From NCBI GenBank assembly GCA_964035545.1, contig OZ037768.1:2097501-2161500 (forward strand): 64,000 nt of DNA, given 5' to 3'. Under the pieces are notes generated by a model that saw only the letters and a list, made by a program, of their open reading frames with translations, did not search any database and was not told the DNA's origin. Both the position numbers and the translations under genes were made by a program. The first letter of the stretch is position 1. Every line of letters begins with the position of its first letter. Source of the DNA: Bugula neritina. Lineage: Eukaryota; Bryozoa; Gymnolaemata; Cheilostomatida; Bugulidae. This document shows positions 61,121 to 64,000 of this stretch, one piece after another.

Positions 61121-62881
61121 CACAAGGTTTTAGTCTACACTCAGCGAACTTTCAATAAAAGATGATTTTAACATCAACATTTTGTGTTATAAACAGGATA
61201 TATGACAGGATGTATGCAGTCTGTTGACATGTTTAGGTTTATGTTTATATTTAGAACAATGTCTGTATATTATATGCATCAATAGTAGACTAATAGAAGC
61301 ATCATAACATGGAGAAATGAAAACATTGTGAAATAGAAATATTGCAAAATATTGAATGATTAAATAAAGTATTACCTGAACCAATAGAACACTTTCAGTT
61401 TGAAAAGTACATATAAACTAACTTTGAAGATACAAGTTTAGTTCATTTATAGCAATTCAGCAATATATGTATGTCGATGGCTAATTGGCAAAAACTTATA
61501 ATGTAAGTAGTACAAGGTTGAAACTCTATACCTTTGCATACATATTTGGATTTTTATCATTATTTCTGTCAGTATATCATTGTTACATAGCCTTTACAAA
61601 TCTCAACAGTTTTGAAGTGAATTTTGAAAGTCAATCAGAATGCTGATTTCCAGTATTACTACGTAAAATAGCTACTTCAGAGATACATATTGCCTGAAGC
61701 TTATTTTTTTTCAATACACTAAAGTTTAAAAGGTTGGAATAAAAGAGGTTTTTTGTGTTAAATATGACTTACTTAGTAGTCTTATGTTGAATTTCTGGCT
61801 TAATCAGTGTTGCACGCTTTGCTCTTCATCTCCAATAGCCGAATTTTTGCAGGGCAGTCCTGGTGACTAGCCAATCAAACCAAATCTACTCGTACTGCAA
61901 ACCCTAATATATTTCAATCTGCACATCTACCAGTTCAATTGAACAGAAACACAACTCCAATCAAATGAATAAAAGTTTGAGCTCAAGAAAAATTAGCATA
62001 TTACACAGTATCCTGCTAAATCGCTAGATGCAGTACCAAGTTTGAGTTCATTGAGTGTGGTACTTGTATAAACATCTATTCTATGTCCGAACCAAACTCT
62101 CTACCCCAGATCACCTCAAACCACTTTAGTCAGTGACTACCAAGTTTGTGCTGCAGCTAACGATTTCCCAACTTCAGTGAACATGAATCTGCTTCCAATT
62201 CATAAAGTATAAGCATGCTAAGCGATGAACTGGAGAAAATATTTCTAGTTTAGTGATGATAAAACCCACTTTTGCATAGCCTAAGGCTATAACATTTAGA
62301 CCTACTCCATCACATCATTGAGAGTAAATTGTGCATTAACATTTATATTGATGTTTGATATTATATATATTATCTTTCTGATAGTGCAGTCTAATGCAAT
62401 GCCACTGTCTGGTCTGCAATGTTATTTAGCTTTACGATGGTTTTATTGAGGCTGGTGAAAATGTGATACATATATAAATATGCAATGGATTTTCAGGCAC
62501 AACTGAGAACTTGAGCAGACAACCGCTATTATAACTTGAGGTGCATTTCCTGAACAAGATTGATCAGCATATTTTAGAATTTGCTTGCAGGCTGAATAAA
62601 AATTATTTGTCCCATGCCAAGTTAACCCTTCCTATTAGTTGCAGCGCTTCAACCTTTGAGCTAACTTGAGAATTCATGTTGAGGGGTTGTCAATCTCGAT
62701 GATATTTCTATCACAAGATGTGTGAGCAGTGTAGATATCATAGGTAGCTTTTAAGAAGCTTTTGCTTTGTGCACAGATATTCTCACAACTACAGTTTGAA
62801 TAATTTAAATCAATTTATTAAATAATAGGAACAGGAATAACCATAGTTGACTGGCCAGCAACTTCTATCAAAAAAAAAATA
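61121..62881. other. Intergenic region between ODC copies 2 and 3
   Basis: No coding exon recognised. Parts upstream of copy 2 (about 61130-61400) resemble 53660-54680 upstream of copy 1, consistent with shared promoter sequence in the duplicated unit. A 16-bp string AACTTGAGCAGACAAC near 62510 also occurs near 22045 in a GPR155 intron. Confidence 0.5.
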
Positions 62882-63817
62882 TTATCGCAAAGTTGGGGAA
62901 CAGAGAGGCATAACATTTTCGGCATGCAGTGGAGTGAAGGCTTCACACACGCTGTGTCCACTTTGAAGGTGAAGATTGAACTGATCCTCAGCAGATTTTC
63001 CCACAGACCCATTGGACACCCTATAAATAACAATACAGCTGATGACATACAAGTATAACAAATCAGACACGTGTTGATAACTTTCGATTCTTATGTAAAG
63101 AATTTGGGCCCATATTTTGACATTGTGTTGATAACAAGACAGCTTGTGCTACTGCAATGGACAAAGTTCATATTATTATGGCCCAAACCCCATGACTGAT
63201 TGCCAATCAAGTGTAAAGTAAACAAAGAGTAGACAGTGAGAGTATGGGAGCTATTGCTACTTACCCAGTGAGGTTAAGCTCTGCCACGTAGTACAGCTTT
63301 GGTTTGGGCATACCATTGAAGCAGGAGCCGGCAGCGAGGGTGTACGCCCCCATGTCCTTGAAGACAATCCAGTCACCGTCATACAGCTCTGGCAGTACCA
63401 CCTCCTCACAGATCTTATCTAGTCCGTCACAAGTGGGACCCCAGATGCTTGAGGAATACAGCTCATCAGAATGCTGGCTGAATGCTGAAGAAATAAACAA
63501 ATAGGAGACAACTTCCAAAAGAGGCTGTGGTCAGGACGACAAGCAGATGTCTGAAAGTAGAATAACTTACAGGGAATACTGGGTGCTTGCTCGGCGTGGT
63601 CATAGAGGAGGTTGTTAAAGGAGCCGTACACACCGTCGTTGACGTAATACATCATCATAGAGGAGTTACCTTCTCTCTCAACAACTCGCTTAGCAATAAC
63701 ATGTACAGTGAGAGTATAGGCACTGGCGGCAAAGAATCTGCCAGGTTCAGATATAATCTCTACTCCACAGCCAACAGGGAAATGCTCATCAATAGCCCCA
63801 TTCAGTTCCACTGCAAT
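62882..63817 (-). CDS. ODC1: Ornithine decarboxylase, copy 3 (C-terminal three exons; rest off window)
   Basis: Exons 63817-63571, 63484-63265 and 63020-62882 match exons 7, 8 and 9 of the other copies with identical phases. The first six exons lie beyond position 64000. It has [36 protein letters not shown] (intact catalytic Cys-Asp pair) and [15 protein letters not shown], and ends CSPTLR. These are closer to vertebrate ODC than copies 1 and 2, so this is the likely active enzyme of the cluster. The 5' half of exon 7 is almost identical to copy 1, while its 3' half and exons 8-9 are clearly diverged. Confidence 0.95.
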
Positions 63818-64000
63818 CTGTAACAATCAGGTGACTGATTATGTTGTGCCACCAACAAAAACTAGAACTTTTTACTCTGTAAATCATATTGTCACAAAAC
63901 TGTTGGTAGCAGTGTGACGAGTTCGAAAAGTCTGGTAGTCAGAAGTGTATAGACAAGTAGCATACAGCTTGCTAATCCAGTTGTGAGTAAATAGAGTTGC
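63818..64000. other. Start of ODC copy 3 intron 6
   Basis: Intron sequence upstream of the exon 7 acceptor. No exon 6 is visible before the window ends. Confidence 0.6.

Overview
This window comes from an animal nuclear genome. It is AT-rich and carries intron-rich genes with GT-AG introns of about 0.1 to 2 kb, metazoan protein families, AATAAA poly(A) signals and many intronic tandem-repeat arrays. The mix (one amphiphysin/BIN gene, one WIP/verprolin gene, one GPR155/LYCHOS gene, one SET1-type methyltransferase, one Sam68-like STAR protein, tandem ornithine decarboxylases) fits an invertebrate. I cannot assign a phylum from sequence alone. All exon models below were built by hand from splice sites and checked for reading phase across every junction.

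Layout. 320-4756 (-): N-terminal part of an amphiphysin/BIN1 N-BAR gene, continuing off the left edge. 7236-11378 (+): WIP/verprolin gene (WIPF), complete, 6 exons, 448 aa, divergent from amphiphysin. 13373-25018 (-): GPR155/LYCHOS, complete, 16 exons, 845 aa, tail-to-tail with WIPF. 25019-30638: AT-rich intergenic region with simple repeats. 30639-40736 (+): SETD1-type H3K4 methyltransferase, 19 exons, about 1370 aa, with a tentative first coding exon. 41378-46013 (+): KHDRBS/Sam68-like STAR RNA-binding gene with two alternative 3' terminal exons. 46014-49464: no gene recognised. 49465-63817 (-): at least three tandem ornithine decarboxylase genes. Copies 1 and 2 are complete and copy 3 runs off the right edge. 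A small hAT-like transposon and a (TA)n tract lie between copies 1 and 2.

Gene relationships. Amphiphysin (membrane curvature) and WIP (WASP-actin regulation) act in the same endocytic actin machinery and share an upstream region. WIPF and GPR155 are, from memory, also neighbours in human 2q31.1, so they may be an ancient linked pair. The ODC copies share exon structure and intron sequence. They differ at the catalytic Cys-Asp pair: Cys-Asp in copy 3, Cys-Asn in copy 2, Ala-Asn in copy 1. This suggests divergence toward a weakened or regulatory role.

The most unusual signal is structural. Many intronic minisatellites start or stop at a splice junction, and several repeat the authentic donor or acceptor in every unit (WIPF intron 4, ODC copy 1 intron 3, GPR155 introns 3 and 10, plus a 29-bp acceptor duplication in GPR155 intron 6). 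ODC copy 2 lacks the array that copy 1 has, so at least one expansion followed the gene duplication.
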